A stretch of 64,000 nt of DNA from an uncultured Centipeda sp. (lineage in GTDB: Bacteria > Bacillota > Negativicutes > Selenomonadales > Selenomonadaceae), in the NCBI GenBank assembly GCA_905372865.1, contig CAJPQT010000010.1, positions 1-64,000 of the forward strand, written 5' to 3'. The notes under the pieces are model-generated. The model was not told the origin of the DNA, searched no databases, and saw only the letters and a list, made by a program, of their open reading frames with translations. The position numbers and the translations under genes are program-made. This document shows positions 42,749 through 50,427 of the stretch, piece by piece. Within the stretch, counting starts at the first letter, position 1. Each line of letters opens with the position of its first letter.

Positions 42749-43412
42749 TCTGCCGCAGGGGGAACGTCCGCGCGAGCGTCTGATCGAACGCGGCACGGCG
42801 GCGCTCAGCGATGCGGAGCTGCTTGCGATTCTCCTGCGGACGGGGCGCGCGGGGGAGAATGTGCTCGCGCTGGCGCATGGCATCGTCGCGCGGTTTCGGG
42901 AGACGGGTCTGCAGGAGATCCTTTCCATGCCCTGTGCTGAGTTTGCGCGTATCCCGGGCATCGGCACGGCCAAGGCGGCGACGGTGCTTGCCGCGCTCGA
43001 GCTCGGACGGCGGGCCCAGCATGCGGCCAAGAGCCGCCCGCGCATCTGTGAGGCAGCGGAGGCGGCAGAGCTGCTGCAACCGCGTCTTTCTGCGGAGAAG
43101 CGGGAACACTTCCTCGTCCTGCCGCTCAGCTCGAAGAATGAGCTGCTGATGGTTGCGGAGGTATCCGTCGGCACGCTGACCAACACCCTTGTGCACCCAC
43201 GCGAGGTCTTTGAACCCGCGATCCGCTGCGGGGCGGCACACATCATTCTCGCACACAACCATCCGAGCGGGGACCCCGCGCCGAGCGCGGAGGACCTCCG
43301 TATCACGCGCGTGCTGAAGGAGGCGGGCGCACTGCTCGGCATTCCCGTGACGGATCATGTGATCCTCGGCGGAGAGGCGTTCTTCAGTTTTTCCGAGGAA
43401 GGCATGCTGTAG
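42735..43412 (+). CDS. radC: RadC-family JAB1/MPN protein
   Basis: 225 residues. An N-terminal helix-hairpin-helix (IPGIGTAKAATVLAALELG, about residues 73-91) precedes a JAMM metalloprotease-like motif HNHPSGDPAPSAED (about residue 173). The start at 42735 lies inside maf behind GGAGGATG. Despite its name, a DNA-repair role is not proven; the domain resembles deubiquitinase-type metalloenzymes. Confidence 0.94.
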   Translation: MNLRDLPQGERPRERLIERGTAALSDAELLAILLRTGRAGENVLALAHGIVARFRETGLQEILSMPCAEFARIPGIGTAKAATVLAALELGRRAQHAAKSRPRICEAAEAAELLQPRLSAEKREHFLVLPLSSKNELLMVAEVSVGTLTNTLVHPREVFEPAIRCGAAHIILAHNHPSGDPAPSAEDLRITRVLKEAGALLGIPVTDHVILGGEAFFSFSEEGML

Positions 43413-43516
43413 ATGATACTTTTTTTTCGCAGAGAGAGGATTTTATCCTTCAATCATCGAAATATACTGATACCTTAGTAAATACTCTTGCTAAAACGTG
43501 ATTAGGAGGGATTAAG

Positions 43517-43897
43517 ATGAGCAAGATCAAAAAGATTCTCGTTCCGGTCGATGGCTCGGTCGGCGGCTGCAAGGCGGTCGATGAGGCACTCTTCTTCGCG
43601 GAGAAGTGCAATGCAGAGCTTGATTTCGTCTACGTTGCGAGCAACATCAACAAGGACATCCCGAGCCATATCGTCTTTGAACGCATCTGGGAGAAGCTCT
43701 CGGGCGACCGCAAGGCGCGCAAGCATGTCAAGAGCGGCAGCATCGCAAAGAGTATTCTCGAGGTCGCGGATGAAGAGGGCAGCGACATGATCATCATGGG
43801 CAGCCGTGGGCTCGGCCTCCTCAAGGGAGTGCTCATCGGCAGCGTCAGTCAGAAGGTGATTGAGGAGTCGAAGATCCCCGTCATGGTGATTAAGTAA
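43517..43897 (+). CDS. universal stress protein (UspA family)
   Basis: 126 residues. The N-terminal KIKKILVPVDGSVGG and the C-terminal IIMGSRGLGLLKGVLIGSVSQKVI give the ATP-binding GxxG-(9)-G-S/T signature of nucleotide-binding Usp proteins. The start follows TAGGAGGG. It lies 16 bp upstream of the dGTPase gene and may be cotranscribed. Confidence 0.93.
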   Translation: MSKIKKILVPVDGSVGGCKAVDEALFFAEKCNAELDFVYVASNINKDIPSHIVFERIWEKLSGDRKARKHVKSGSIAKSILEVADEEGSDMIIMGSRGLGLLKGVLIGSVSQKVIEESKIPVMVIK

Positions 43898-43913
43898 GCG
43901 GGAGGTGACGGCC

Positions 43914-44921
43914 TTGACCGTTCGGGAACGGCTTGAGGCGCAGGAGGATGCACTCCTCTCCCCGCTTGCGGCACGCAGCGCAGATGCGAAACGCAGCCAT
44001 CCCATGGAGGAGTGCCCCTTCCGCACGAAGTTCCAGCGTGACCGCGACCGCATTCTTCACTCCAAATCGTTCCGAAGGCTCAAGCACAAGACGCAGGTCT
44101 ACATTGTCGCGGGCGATCACTACCGCACGCGCATGACGCACAGCCTTGAGGTGGCGCAGATCTCACGTACGATCGCACGCGGCCTCAGGCTCAACGAGGA
44201 TCTGACGGAGGCGATTGCGCTCGGGCACGATGTCGGGCATACGCCGTTTGGGCATGCGGGCGAGGCGGTCGTGGAGGAGATCACGGGTCATTTTGCGCAC
44301 AACGAGCAAAGTCTGCGCATGGTTGAGATCTTAGAGCGCGGCGGGCACGGGCTGAACCTCACGAACGAGGTGCGGGACGGCATCCTGAACCACACGGGCA
44401 AGGGGATGCCGACGACGTTCGAGGGGCGGATCGTGCGCATCGCCGACCGCATTGCCTATCTCTGCCACGACTACGACGACAGCATCCGTGCGGGGCTCCT
44501 CACGGCCGAGGAGCTGCCCGCCGAGGTGCGGGACGTGTTCGGCACGGATATCTCGGCGATGATTACGAGCATGGTATCCGACATGATTATCACCTCGGAG
44601 GCACGCGGGGATGCGGCGCTCTCGGATGCGGTGCAGCATGTGATGGACACGTTCCGCGCCTTTATGTTTGAACACATCTACCACTCCAAGACGCTCGCCC
44701 ATGAGCGTGCACAGGCGGGCTTTGTTCTGCGTGCGCTGATGGACCACTTCACCGTCTATTTCGACACCCTCCCGCGCGAGTTTATCGCGCGTGCGGAAAA
44801 GTGGGGGCGTGAGCAGTGCGTCGTGGACTACGTGGCGGGGCTGACGGACAGCTATGCCGTCGCGCTCTTCCGCGAGATCTACATTCCGCCCGTGGATCAG
44901 ATGACAATTAAGCCGATATAA
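43914..44921 (+). CDS. deoxyguanosinetriphosphate triphosphohydrolase-like protein (HD domain)
   Basis: 335 residues; the start is TTG at 43914 because GGGAGG lies 8 nt upstream (a GTG at 43905 overlaps it). FQRDRDRILHSKSFRRLKHKTQV is the family start. The metal-binding HD site is RMTHSLEVAQIS ... GHDVGHTPFGHAGE ... and a later Asp in RIADRIAYLCHDYDD. This group (Dgt type 2) hydrolyses dNTPs. It lies 16 bp before dnaG, a common Firmicute arrangement. Confidence 0.93.
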   Translation: MTVRERLEAQEDALLSPLAARSADAKRSHPMEECPFRTKFQRDRDRILHSKSFRRLKHKTQVYIVAGDHYRTRMTHSLEVAQISRTIARGLRLNEDLTEAIALGHDVGHTPFGHAGEAVVEEITGHFAHNEQSLRMVEILERGGHGLNLTNEVRDGILNHTGKGMPTTFEGRIVRIADRIAYLCHDYDDSIRAGLLTAEELPAEVRDVFGTDISAMITSMVSDMIITSEARGDAALSDAVQHVMDTFRAFMFEHIYHSKTLAHERAQAGFVLRALMDHFTVYFDTLPREFIARAEKWGREQCVVDYVAGLTDSYAVALFREIYIPPVDQMTIKPI

Positions 44922-44937
44922 TAAAAAGGAGAAATTC

Positions 44938-46719
44938 ATGCGTGACCCGAGGATGGAGGCCTTTGTGCAGCAGGTGCGCGCGCAGACCGACATCCTTGCC
45001 GTCGTGCAGGGCTATGTTCCGCTGAAGCGCAAGGGCAATCGCTACTGGGGCTGCTGCCCCTTCCACAGTGAAAAGACAGCGTCGTTTTCCGTTGTGCCGG
45101 CCGACGGCTTCTTTTACTGTTTCGGCTGCCATGCGGGCGGCGATGTGTTTAAGTTCCTCTCCCTCATCGAGCAGATCACTCCGTTCGAGGCGATCAAGCG
45201 ACAGGCGGAGCAGCTCGGCATCCCGCTGCCGGAGCAAAAGCGCGACCCGCGCGAAGAGGCACGGCTCAGAGAGCTCGACGACCTGCGCAAGGTCAACGCA
45301 CTGGCACGCGACTTTTTCCACAACTGTCTTACCATGACGCGCTACGGTGCGGCAGGAAAGGACTATCTTGCGGGGCGCGGCATCACGGCGGAGGCCATCG
45401 AGCGTTACGGCATCGGTTTCGCACCCGATGCATGGTCGAAGCTCTCCGATGCGTTCCGCAAGCGCGGCATCGCCGAGCACCTTCTCGTGACGGCCGGGCT
45501 CGCCGTGAAACGCGAGCGCGGGGACGGCATCTATGACCGCTTCCGCAGCCGTGTCATCATTCCCATCGCGGATGAACGCGGGCGCATCGTCGGGTTCGGC
45601 GGGCGCGCGCTCGAGGGTGCCATGCCGAAGTATCTCAACACGGCAGAGACACCCGTCTTTAACAAGCGAAAGCTGCTCTTCGGGCTCGACCGCGCGCATC
45701 GTTCGATTGCGAGCGAGGGCTATGCCATCGTGGTCGAGGGCTATATGGATGCGATCGCGGCGTGGGAGGCGGGCGTGACAAACGTCGTTGCGACCCTTGG
45801 CACCTCCTTTACCAGTGACCACGCGGGGATCCTCCTGCGCCGTGCACCGCGCATCGTCTTCTGCTACGACAGCGATACGGCAGGACAGGAGGCCACCCTG
45901 CGTGCGCTTGCGGCGGTGCACGGACGTGCGGCAGAGGTGCGTGTCCTCCTCCTGCCGGACGGCAAGGATCCCGACGAATACGTCCGCACGCATGGCGCGG
46001 AGGCATTTCGTGCGCTTGTGGAGACCGCAGTTCCTGCCCCTGTATTCCGTCTGCGCCATGTGCGCGCACACATGACAGATACCGCGGAAGGCCGGCGTAC
46101 GGCACTCCGTGCGATGCTGCCCGTGCTTGCCGAGCTCGATGAAGTCACGCGTGCTGCTTACGTGCGGCAGACGGCGGCGGAGCTCTTCCTGGATGAGGGC
46201 GTGGTAACGGATGCACTGCGGCGTTTCCTGCGGCAGGGCGGCGCGGAGACACCCGCTCCCGCAGCCGCGCATCGTTCGCCTGTCCGAGCGGCTGACGATG
46301 CTCTGCGCCGTGCCGGACGTGAAATCATCGCCGCGGTTTGGCGCGATCCTACGCTTCTCACCGAAATTTTATCTTCCGTCCCGTTGGCGCACTTTCCCGA
46401 TGAGGGGCTCGCTGAAATCCTGCATGCGATGGAGGAACATCACGCTGCAGGCGGGGTGTTCAATGCGGACTTTATCGCCGCCCAGCCTACAGCGGCAGGG
46501 GCTGAGCTCACACGGACCCTCGCCGAGGAGGGGCACACGGCGGCCTCCTATCGGGAAGCCTTGGGGACGCTGCGGAGGGCCTATCTCACTGCCGAACTCG
46601 CACGGCATACGCGACGTGCCGAGGCGATGATGCAAGAAGGAAAAGCGGCATACATTGACGAATTAAACGAAGTGAAAAGAATTCAAGATGAGATTGCCCG
46701 TGAAGACGTGAACAAATAA
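44938..46719 (+). CDS. dnaG: DNA primase
   Basis: 593 residues. The zinc-binding domain has CCPFHSEKTASF (about 40) and YCFGCHAGGD (about 60). The RNA-polymerase core has the motif GRGITAEAIERYGIGFAP, and the TOPRIM domain VVEGYMDAIAAWEAG / VATLGTSFT / FCYDSDTAGQEA (about 264-325). The C-terminal part binds DnaB. It makes RNA primers for replication. AAAAGGAGAAA precedes the ATG. Upstream of two rpoD genes, as in the macromolecular-synthesis operon. Confidence 0.97.
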   Translation: MRDPRMEAFVQQVRAQTDILAVVQGYVPLKRKGNRYWGCCPFHSEKTASFSVVPADGFFYCFGCHAGGDVFKFLSLIEQITPFEAIKRQAEQLGIPLPEQKRDPREEARLRELDDLRKVNALARDFFHNCLTMTRYGAAGKDYLAGRGITAEAIERYGIGFAPDAWSKLSDAFRKRGIAEHLLVTAGLAVKRERGDGIYDRFRSRVIIPIADERGRIVGFGGRALEGAMPKYLNTAETPVFNKRKLLFGLDRAHRSIASEGYAIVVEGYMDAIAAWEAGVTNVVATLGTSFTSDHAGILLRRAPRIVFCYDSDTAGQEATLRALAAVHGRAAEVRVLLLPDGKDPDEYVRTHGAEAFRALVETAVPAPVFRLRHVRAHMTDTAEGRRTALRAMLPVLAELDEVTRAAYVRQTAAELFLDEGVVTDALRRFLRQGGAETPAPAAAHRSPVRAADDALRRAGREIIAAVWRDPTLLTEILSSVPLAHFPDEGLAEILHAMEEHHAAGGVFNADFIAAQPTAAGAELTRTLAEEGHTAASYREALGTLRRAYLTAELARHTRRAEAMMQEGKAAYIDELNEVKRIQDEIAREDVNK

Positions 46720-46813
46720 ATTTGAAAAAGACTTTTCTGTCGATGTGTTTAAGACGATATAGTAAATAATATATTTTATTAAATAACACTACGAACTGAA
46801 AGGAGGGGGCATA

Positions 46814-47956
46814 ATGCAAACGGCAGCAGTGCGCATGGAACAGGAAGACCTGCGTGAAGCGGGGGATTTGAACGAACTTGTGGCAAAGGGAAAAGCGAAC
46901 GGCGGAACACTGACCTGTGGAGAACTCATCGATGCATTTGATGGGCGGATGATGACCCCCGACGCGATGGACGGCCTCTATCAGAGGCTCAATGAGGACA
47001 ACATCGAGATTATTGATGATGCAGCGGTGGGAGAGGGCGCCGATGACGATGTGCTCGAACCCGTTGATGAATTGGATAAGGACGAGGTAGAGATCGAGAT
47101 TGATCTCTCTGTTCCCGAGGGCGTTGCCCTCGATGACCCCGTACGCATGTATCTCAAGGAGATCGGGCGCGTTCCTCTGCTGACGGCAGAGGAGGAGGTC
47201 GAGCTCGCGCGCCGCATGGAGGCGGGCGATGAGGAGGCTCGTCACCGGCTCGAGGAGGCGAATCTGCGCCTCGTCGTGAGCATTGCCAAGCGCTACGTCG
47301 GGCGCGGCATGCTCTTTCTCGACCTCATCCAGGAGGGCAACCTCGGCCTCCTCAAGGCGGTTGAGAAGTTCGACTACAGCAAGGGCTATAAGTTCAGCAC
47401 ATACGCGACGTGGTGGATCCGTCAGGCGATCACGCGTGCGATTGCCGATCAGGCGCGTACGATCCGCATCCCCGTCCACATGGTCGAGACGATCAACAAG
47501 TACATCCGTATCTCGCGGCAGCTGCTGCAGGAACTCGGACGCGACGCGACCCCCGATGAGGTGGCAAAGCATATGGGGCTGAGCACGGCGCGTGTGCGCG
47601 AGATCATGAAGATCGCGCAGGAACCCGTGTCGCTCGAGACACCGATCGGGGAGGAGGAGGACTCCCACCTCGGCGATTTCATCGAGGATGAGGCGGCGCT
47701 TGACCCTGCGGATGCCGCATCGATGATGCTGCTCAAAGAGCAGATTGCAGATGTGCTGAAGACCCTCGCACCGCGCGAGGCGGAGGTGCTGCGTCTGCGC
47801 TTCGGCCTCGAGGACGGGCGTTCGCGCACACTCGAGGAGGTCGGACAGAGCTTCGGCGTGACGCGCGAGCGCATTCGTCAGATTGAGGCCAAGGCCCTGC
47901 GGAAACTCCGTCACCCGGTGCGTCTGCGCAAACTGCAGGGGAATATTGACTTATAA
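46814..47956 (+). CDS. primary-type sigma factor RpoD, copy 1
   Basis: 380 residues; AAAGGAGGGGG precedes the start. It has a region 1.1-like N-terminus (LNELVAKGKANGGTLTCGEL), an acidic linker, region 1.2 (DDPVRMYLKEIGRVPLLT), region 2 (about 139-215), region 3, and region 4.2 (TLEEVGQSFGVTRERIRQIE, about 340-360). The DNA-binding segments are the same as in copy 2, but the C-terminal tail after RKLRHP differs (ends NIDL) and lacks the usual DFLE ending. This copy is therefore the divergent paralogue. The 95-bp gap behind dnaG contains a TATAGT that could be a promoter. Confidence 0.92.
   Translation: MQTAAVRMEQEDLREAGDLNELVAKGKANGGTLTCGELIDAFDGRMMTPDAMDGLYQRLNEDNIEIIDDAAVGEGADDDVLEPVDELDKDEVEIEIDLSVPEGVALDDPVRMYLKEIGRVPLLTAEEEVELARRMEAGDEEARHRLEEANLRLVVSIAKRYVGRGMLFLDLIQEGNLGLLKAVEKFDYSKGYKFSTYATWWIRQAITRAIADQARTIRIPVHMVETINKYIRISRQLLQELGRDATPDEVAKHMGLSTARVREIMKIAQEPVSLETPIGEEEDSHLGDFIEDEAALDPADAASMMLLKEQIADVLKTLAPREAEVLRLRFGLEDGRSRTLEEVGQSFGVTRERIRQIEAKALRKLRHPVRLRKLQGNIDL
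47213..47500 (+). repeat. 288-bp block shared by the two rpoD genes, copy A
   Basis: Identical to 48376-48663 except for two third-position changes (a/g in AGCAC[A/G]TACGCG and t/c in GCCGA[T/C]CAGG). It covers region 2 (residues 134-229). Confidence 0.92.
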
Positions 47957-48000
47957 GGCAGACAGCTGCCTTGCGAATACACGATAAGGAGGAGCGTACT

Positions 48001-49116
48001 ATGGCAGAGGGGACGGAGCAGAAAGAAGCGCCGAGCACCGAGATCATTGAACGCCTGCTTGCCAAAGGCAAGCAGAATGGCGGTACGCTGACCTACGGTG
48101 AACTCATTGACGCACTGCAAAAACAGGATATGTCCCCCGACGAAATGGACGATATGTATCAGCGGTTCAGCAACGAGGGCGTTGAGATCGTCGATGATGT
48201 ACAGGCCACAGCGGCGGAAGAGCCCGCAGATGATGAGCCGCCGGAGAAGGAAGAGATCGAGATCGACCTCTCTGTTCCGGAGGGGATATCCCTCGATGAT
48301 CCCGTACGAATGTACCTCAAGGAGATTGGCCATGTGCCGCTCCTGACGGCAGAGGAGGAGGTCGAACTCGCACAGCGCATGGAGGCGGGCGATGAGGAGG
48401 CTCGTCACCGGCTCGAGGAGGCGAATCTGCGCCTCGTCGTGAGCATTGCCAAGCGCTACGTCGGGCGCGGCATGCTCTTTCTCGACCTCATCCAGGAGGG
48501 CAACCTCGGCCTCCTCAAGGCGGTTGAGAAGTTCGACTACAGCAAGGGCTATAAGTTCAGCACGTACGCGACGTGGTGGATCCGTCAGGCGATCACGCGT
48601 GCGATTGCCGACCAGGCGCGTACGATCCGCATCCCCGTCCACATGGTCGAGACGATCAACAAGCTCGTGCGCATCTCGCGGCAGCTGCTGCAGGAACTCG
48701 GACGCGACCCGCGCCCCGAGGAGATCGCCAAGGAAATGGGCATCAGTGTCGCGCGCGTGCACGAAATCATGAAGATCGCGCAGGAACCCGTGTCACTCGA
48801 AACGCCGATCGGCGAGGAGGAGGACTCCCACCTCGGCGACTTCATCGAGGACGAGGCGGCTCCCGCACCTGCGGAGGCCGCATCGTTTATGCTCCTCAGA
48901 GAACAGCTTGAGGAGGTCCTTGAGACGCTGACCGACCGCGAGAAGAACGTCCTGCGCCTGCGCTTCGGCCTCGAGGACGGGCGTTCACGCACGCTCGAGG
49001 AGGTCGGGCAGAGCTTTGGCGTGACGCGCGAGCGCATCCGACAGATCGAGGCAAAGGCCCTCCGAAAGCTCAGACATCCGAGCCGCAGCAAGGTGTTGCG
49101 CGACTTCCTGGAATAG
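48001..49116 (+). CDS. rpoD: primary sigma factor RpoD, copy 2
   Basis: 371 residues; AAGGAGGAG precedes the start at 48001. It has the same layout as copy 1, with the standard RpoD ending HPSRSKVLRDFLE, so it is the better candidate for the housekeeping sigma. Regions 2.3-2.4 (FSTYATWWIRQAITRAI) and 4.2 are identical to copy 1; regions 1.1 and 3 and the tail differ. It follows copy 1 after 44 bp and is probably cotranscribed with dnaG and copy 1. Confidence 0.95.
   Translation: MAEGTEQKEAPSTEIIERLLAKGKQNGGTLTYGELIDALQKQDMSPDEMDDMYQRFSNEGVEIVDDVQATAAEEPADDEPPEKEEIEIDLSVPEGISLDDPVRMYLKEIGHVPLLTAEEEVELAQRMEAGDEEARHRLEEANLRLVVSIAKRYVGRGMLFLDLIQEGNLGLLKAVEKFDYSKGYKFSTYATWWIRQAITRAIADQARTIRIPVHMVETINKLVRISRQLLQELGRDPRPEEIAKEMGISVARVHEIMKIAQEPVSLETPIGEEEDSHLGDFIEDEAAPAPAEAASFMLLREQLEEVLETLTDREKNVLRLRFGLEDGRSRTLEEVGQSFGVTRERIRQIEAKALRKLRHPSRSKVLRDFLE
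48376..48663 (+). repeat. 288-bp block shared by the two rpoD genes, copy B
   Basis: Second copy of the 47213-47500 block, 1163 bp downstream, covering residues 126-221 of copy 2. The flanking sequence is clearly more divergent on both sides. Confidence 0.92.
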
Positions 49117-49145
49117 TTGACGAAATGGGCTGAATATCGTATAAT
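49117..49145 (+). promoter_or_regulatory. promoter of the antisense (antitoxin) RNA
   Basis: TTGACG, 17-nt spacer, TATAAT, starting on the base after the rpoD stop codon. The only thing downstream on this strand before tRNA-Asn is the RNA at 49152-49256. Confidence 0.8.
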
Positions 49146-49153
49146 AAGCATAC

Positions 49154-49186
49154 AAAAAGGGCGCTGCCGGTAAACGGTCAGCCCCC
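49154..49186 (-). terminator. terminator of the toxin mRNA
   Basis: On the minus strand, hairpin GGGGGCTG...CAGCGCCC followed by TTTTT. It lies behind the shared hairpin at 49207-49239. Confidence 0.65.
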
Positions 49187-49206
49187 AAAGTTATTTGGAA
49201 TAAGAT

Positions 49207-49253
49207 CCCCGCCTAACGTTTGGAGACTGTGAGGCGGGGCTTCTTATGCTTTT
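49207..49253 (+). terminator. shared hairpin, terminator of the antisense RNA
   Basis: CCCCGCCT (49207-49214) with AGGCGGGG (49232-49239), 17-nt loop, followed by CTTCTTATGCTTTT on the plus strand. Confidence 0.7.
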
Positions 49254-49312
49254 GATATCACGATGCAGATCGTAACAAGGAACACCAGCGAAAGAAATTC
49301 GTATGGGCCCAT
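49244..49312 (-). CDS. 22-aa hydrophobic peptide, candidate type I (Hol_Tox-like) toxin
   Basis: Too short for normal gene calling. The peptide starts MGPYEFLSLVFLV and ends ISKA. It has an N-terminal Y-E-F-L-S-L motif like the putative holin-like toxins (TxpA/Hol_Tox group: x-x-YE-x-LSL), a single membrane-spanning hydrophobic stretch and a basic end. The ribosome site GAGAGGGGG lies 7-8 nt upstream and is part of a CCCCT-gag-AGGGG hairpin (about 49320-49333) that would hide it. Its own promoter is at 49374-49402. The convergent antisense RNA covers the 3' end. Confidence 0.65.
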   Translation of the reverse strand: MGPYEFLSLVFLVTICIVISKA

Positions 49313-49373
49313 AAGCGAACCCCCTCTCAGGGGCTAAGAATCGACCGCCTACCGCATGGCAGCGCCTGTTTTG

Positions 49374-49402
49374 ATTATAACACGCATGTTTCTTATCTAC
49401 AA
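49374..49402 (-). promoter_or_regulatory. promoter of the 22-aa peptide gene
   Basis: Minus strand TTGTAG, 17-nt spacer, TATAAT. The expected 5' leader is about 55 nt. Confidence 0.7.
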
Positions 49403-49414
49403 GCAACATTTTGC

Positions 49415-49443
49415 TTGACAGGACGGCGTATTCCCCTTATAAT
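49415..49443 (+). promoter_or_regulatory. promoter of tRNA-Asn
   Basis: TTGACA, 17-nt spacer, TATAAT: perfect consensus, ending 17 bp before the tRNA. Confidence 0.9.
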
Positions 49444-49460
49444 AGCAACGTCTGAAACAT

Positions 49461-49536
49461 TCCTCGATAGCTCAGTCGGTAGAGCGTCTGACTGTTAATC
49501 AGAATGTCACTGGTTCGAGTCCAGTTCGAGGAGCCA
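49461..49536 (+). tRNA. tRNA-Asn (anticodon GTT)
   Basis: 76 nt with encoded CCA. Acceptor TCCTCGA/TCGAGGA, anticodon arm TCTGA-CTGTTAA-TCAGA, T arm CTGG-TTCGAGT-CCAG. Confidence 0.97.
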
Positions 49537-49548
49537 TTTGTTCATTAC

Positions 49549-49580
49549 GGAGTGTAACGCAGCAGTTACACTCCTTTCTT
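49549..49580 (+). terminator. terminator of tRNA-Asn
   Basis: GGAGTGTAAC, 6-nt loop, GTTACACTCC, then TTTCTT. Confidence 0.9.
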
Positions 49581-49619
49581 ATGTCCATGGAGAACTGCTT
49601 CTGGTGCGCGCCTCACACG

Positions 49620-49667
49620 AACGCCTCGTGACGCCAACGATCGCGTGTGTCACGAGGGGGCGTTTAG
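49620..49667 (+). terminator. second terminator-like hairpin upstream of trmK
   Basis: AACGCC-TCGTGAC (49620-49632) pairs with GTCACGA-ggg-GGCGTT (49649-49664), a 13-bp stem with a 3-nt bulge and a short T-run. It lies 60 bp before trmK, where no sigma70 promoter is seen. Confidence 0.5.
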
Positions 49668-49724
49668 GGACTTCACACCACGCGGTCAGATACCGTCTAA
49701 GCGGTACGGGAGAGGGGGGTGTGT

Positions 49725-50414
49725 ATGCAGCTCGATGAACGGCTTGCGGCGATTGCTGCATTTGTCCCGCACGGCACTGCTGTTGCGGACATCGGTGCGG
49801 ACCATGCCTATCTCGCCGCGACCCTCGTCATGGAGGGCATCGCACAGCGTGCGGTGGTCGGTGACCTCAGTGCGGGTGCATGTGCGGCGGCGCGGCGCAC
49901 GGTGGGGGCACAGCGTCTCACGCGCGAGATCGACGTGCGGCAGGGCGATGGGCTGTCCGTCCTCCTGCCGGGTGAGGCGGAGTCCATCGTCGTTGCAGGG
50001 ATGGGTGGAGCACTCATTGCTGAGATTCTCGCAGGTGCGCCCGAGATTCTCACGGACGTGCAGACCCTTGTCCTGCAGCCCATGAACGGTACGGCAAAGC
50101 TGCGCCGCTGGCTCTATACAAACGGCTGGGACATCGTCGATGAGACACTCGCGCGCGCGGGCGGACACCTCTATGAGATCATCCGCGCCGAGCATGGTGC
50201 GGCAGAGCTGCCCGACGACGCACTCCTCCACATCGGTGCACGGCTCTTTGCAAAGCGTGACCCACTCTTGCGGGAGCATATCGCGGCAAAGATCGCAAAG
50301 CTCACGCGTGCGGCGGAGGGCATGCATGCGAGTGCAGCGGCGCGGCAAAGCGCGGCATATCGTGAAACGGTGTCACGTCTCGCCGCGCTGCGCACCGTAC
50401 TTGCATTGCTTTGA
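49725..50414 (+). CDS. trmK: tRNA (adenine(22)-N1)-methyltransferase TrmK-like
   Basis: 229 residues; AGAGGGGGG precedes the start. Motif I for SAM binding is VADIGADHAYLA (about 22-33), followed by DVRQGDGL and the family signature VVAGMGGALIAEIL. It methylates A22 of tRNAs in Firmicutes. The trmK-nif3 pair is conserved: the next gene starts 13 bp downstream. Just downstream of tRNA-Asn. Confidence 0.92.
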   Translation: MQLDERLAAIAAFVPHGTAVADIGADHAYLAATLVMEGIAQRAVVGDLSAGACAAARRTVGAQRLTREIDVRQGDGLSVLLPGEAESIVVAGMGGALIAEILAGAPEILTDVQTLVLQPMNGTAKLRRWLYTNGWDIVDETLARAGGHLYEIIRAEHGAAELPDDALLHIGARLFAKRDPLLREHIAAKIAKLTRAAEGMHASAAARQSAAYRETVSRLAALRTVLALL

Positions 50415-50427
50415 GAGGAGATCCCCC

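Larger units (their letters stand above)
49152..49256 (+). ncRNA. candidate type I antitoxin RNA
   Basis: About 105 nt from the promoter at 49117-49145 to the T-rich tract behind the hairpin at 49207-49239. It has a 5' hairpin (GGGCGCTG/CAGCCCCC with an inner CCG/CGG, 49159-49186) and a strong 3' hairpin (CCCCGCCT/AGGCGGGG). It is fully complementary to the 3' part of the transcript that encodes the 22-aa peptide on the other strand, including its last codons and stop. There is no open frame with a ribosome site. The layout is that of txpA/RatA-type loci. Confidence 0.65.

Noticed and set aside
46814..49116. Assembly error as explanation for the two rpoD genes
   Set aside because: The genes differ throughout regions 1.1 and 3 and in the tail, and each has its own ribosome site, so both are real even if the shared block should be verified with long reads.
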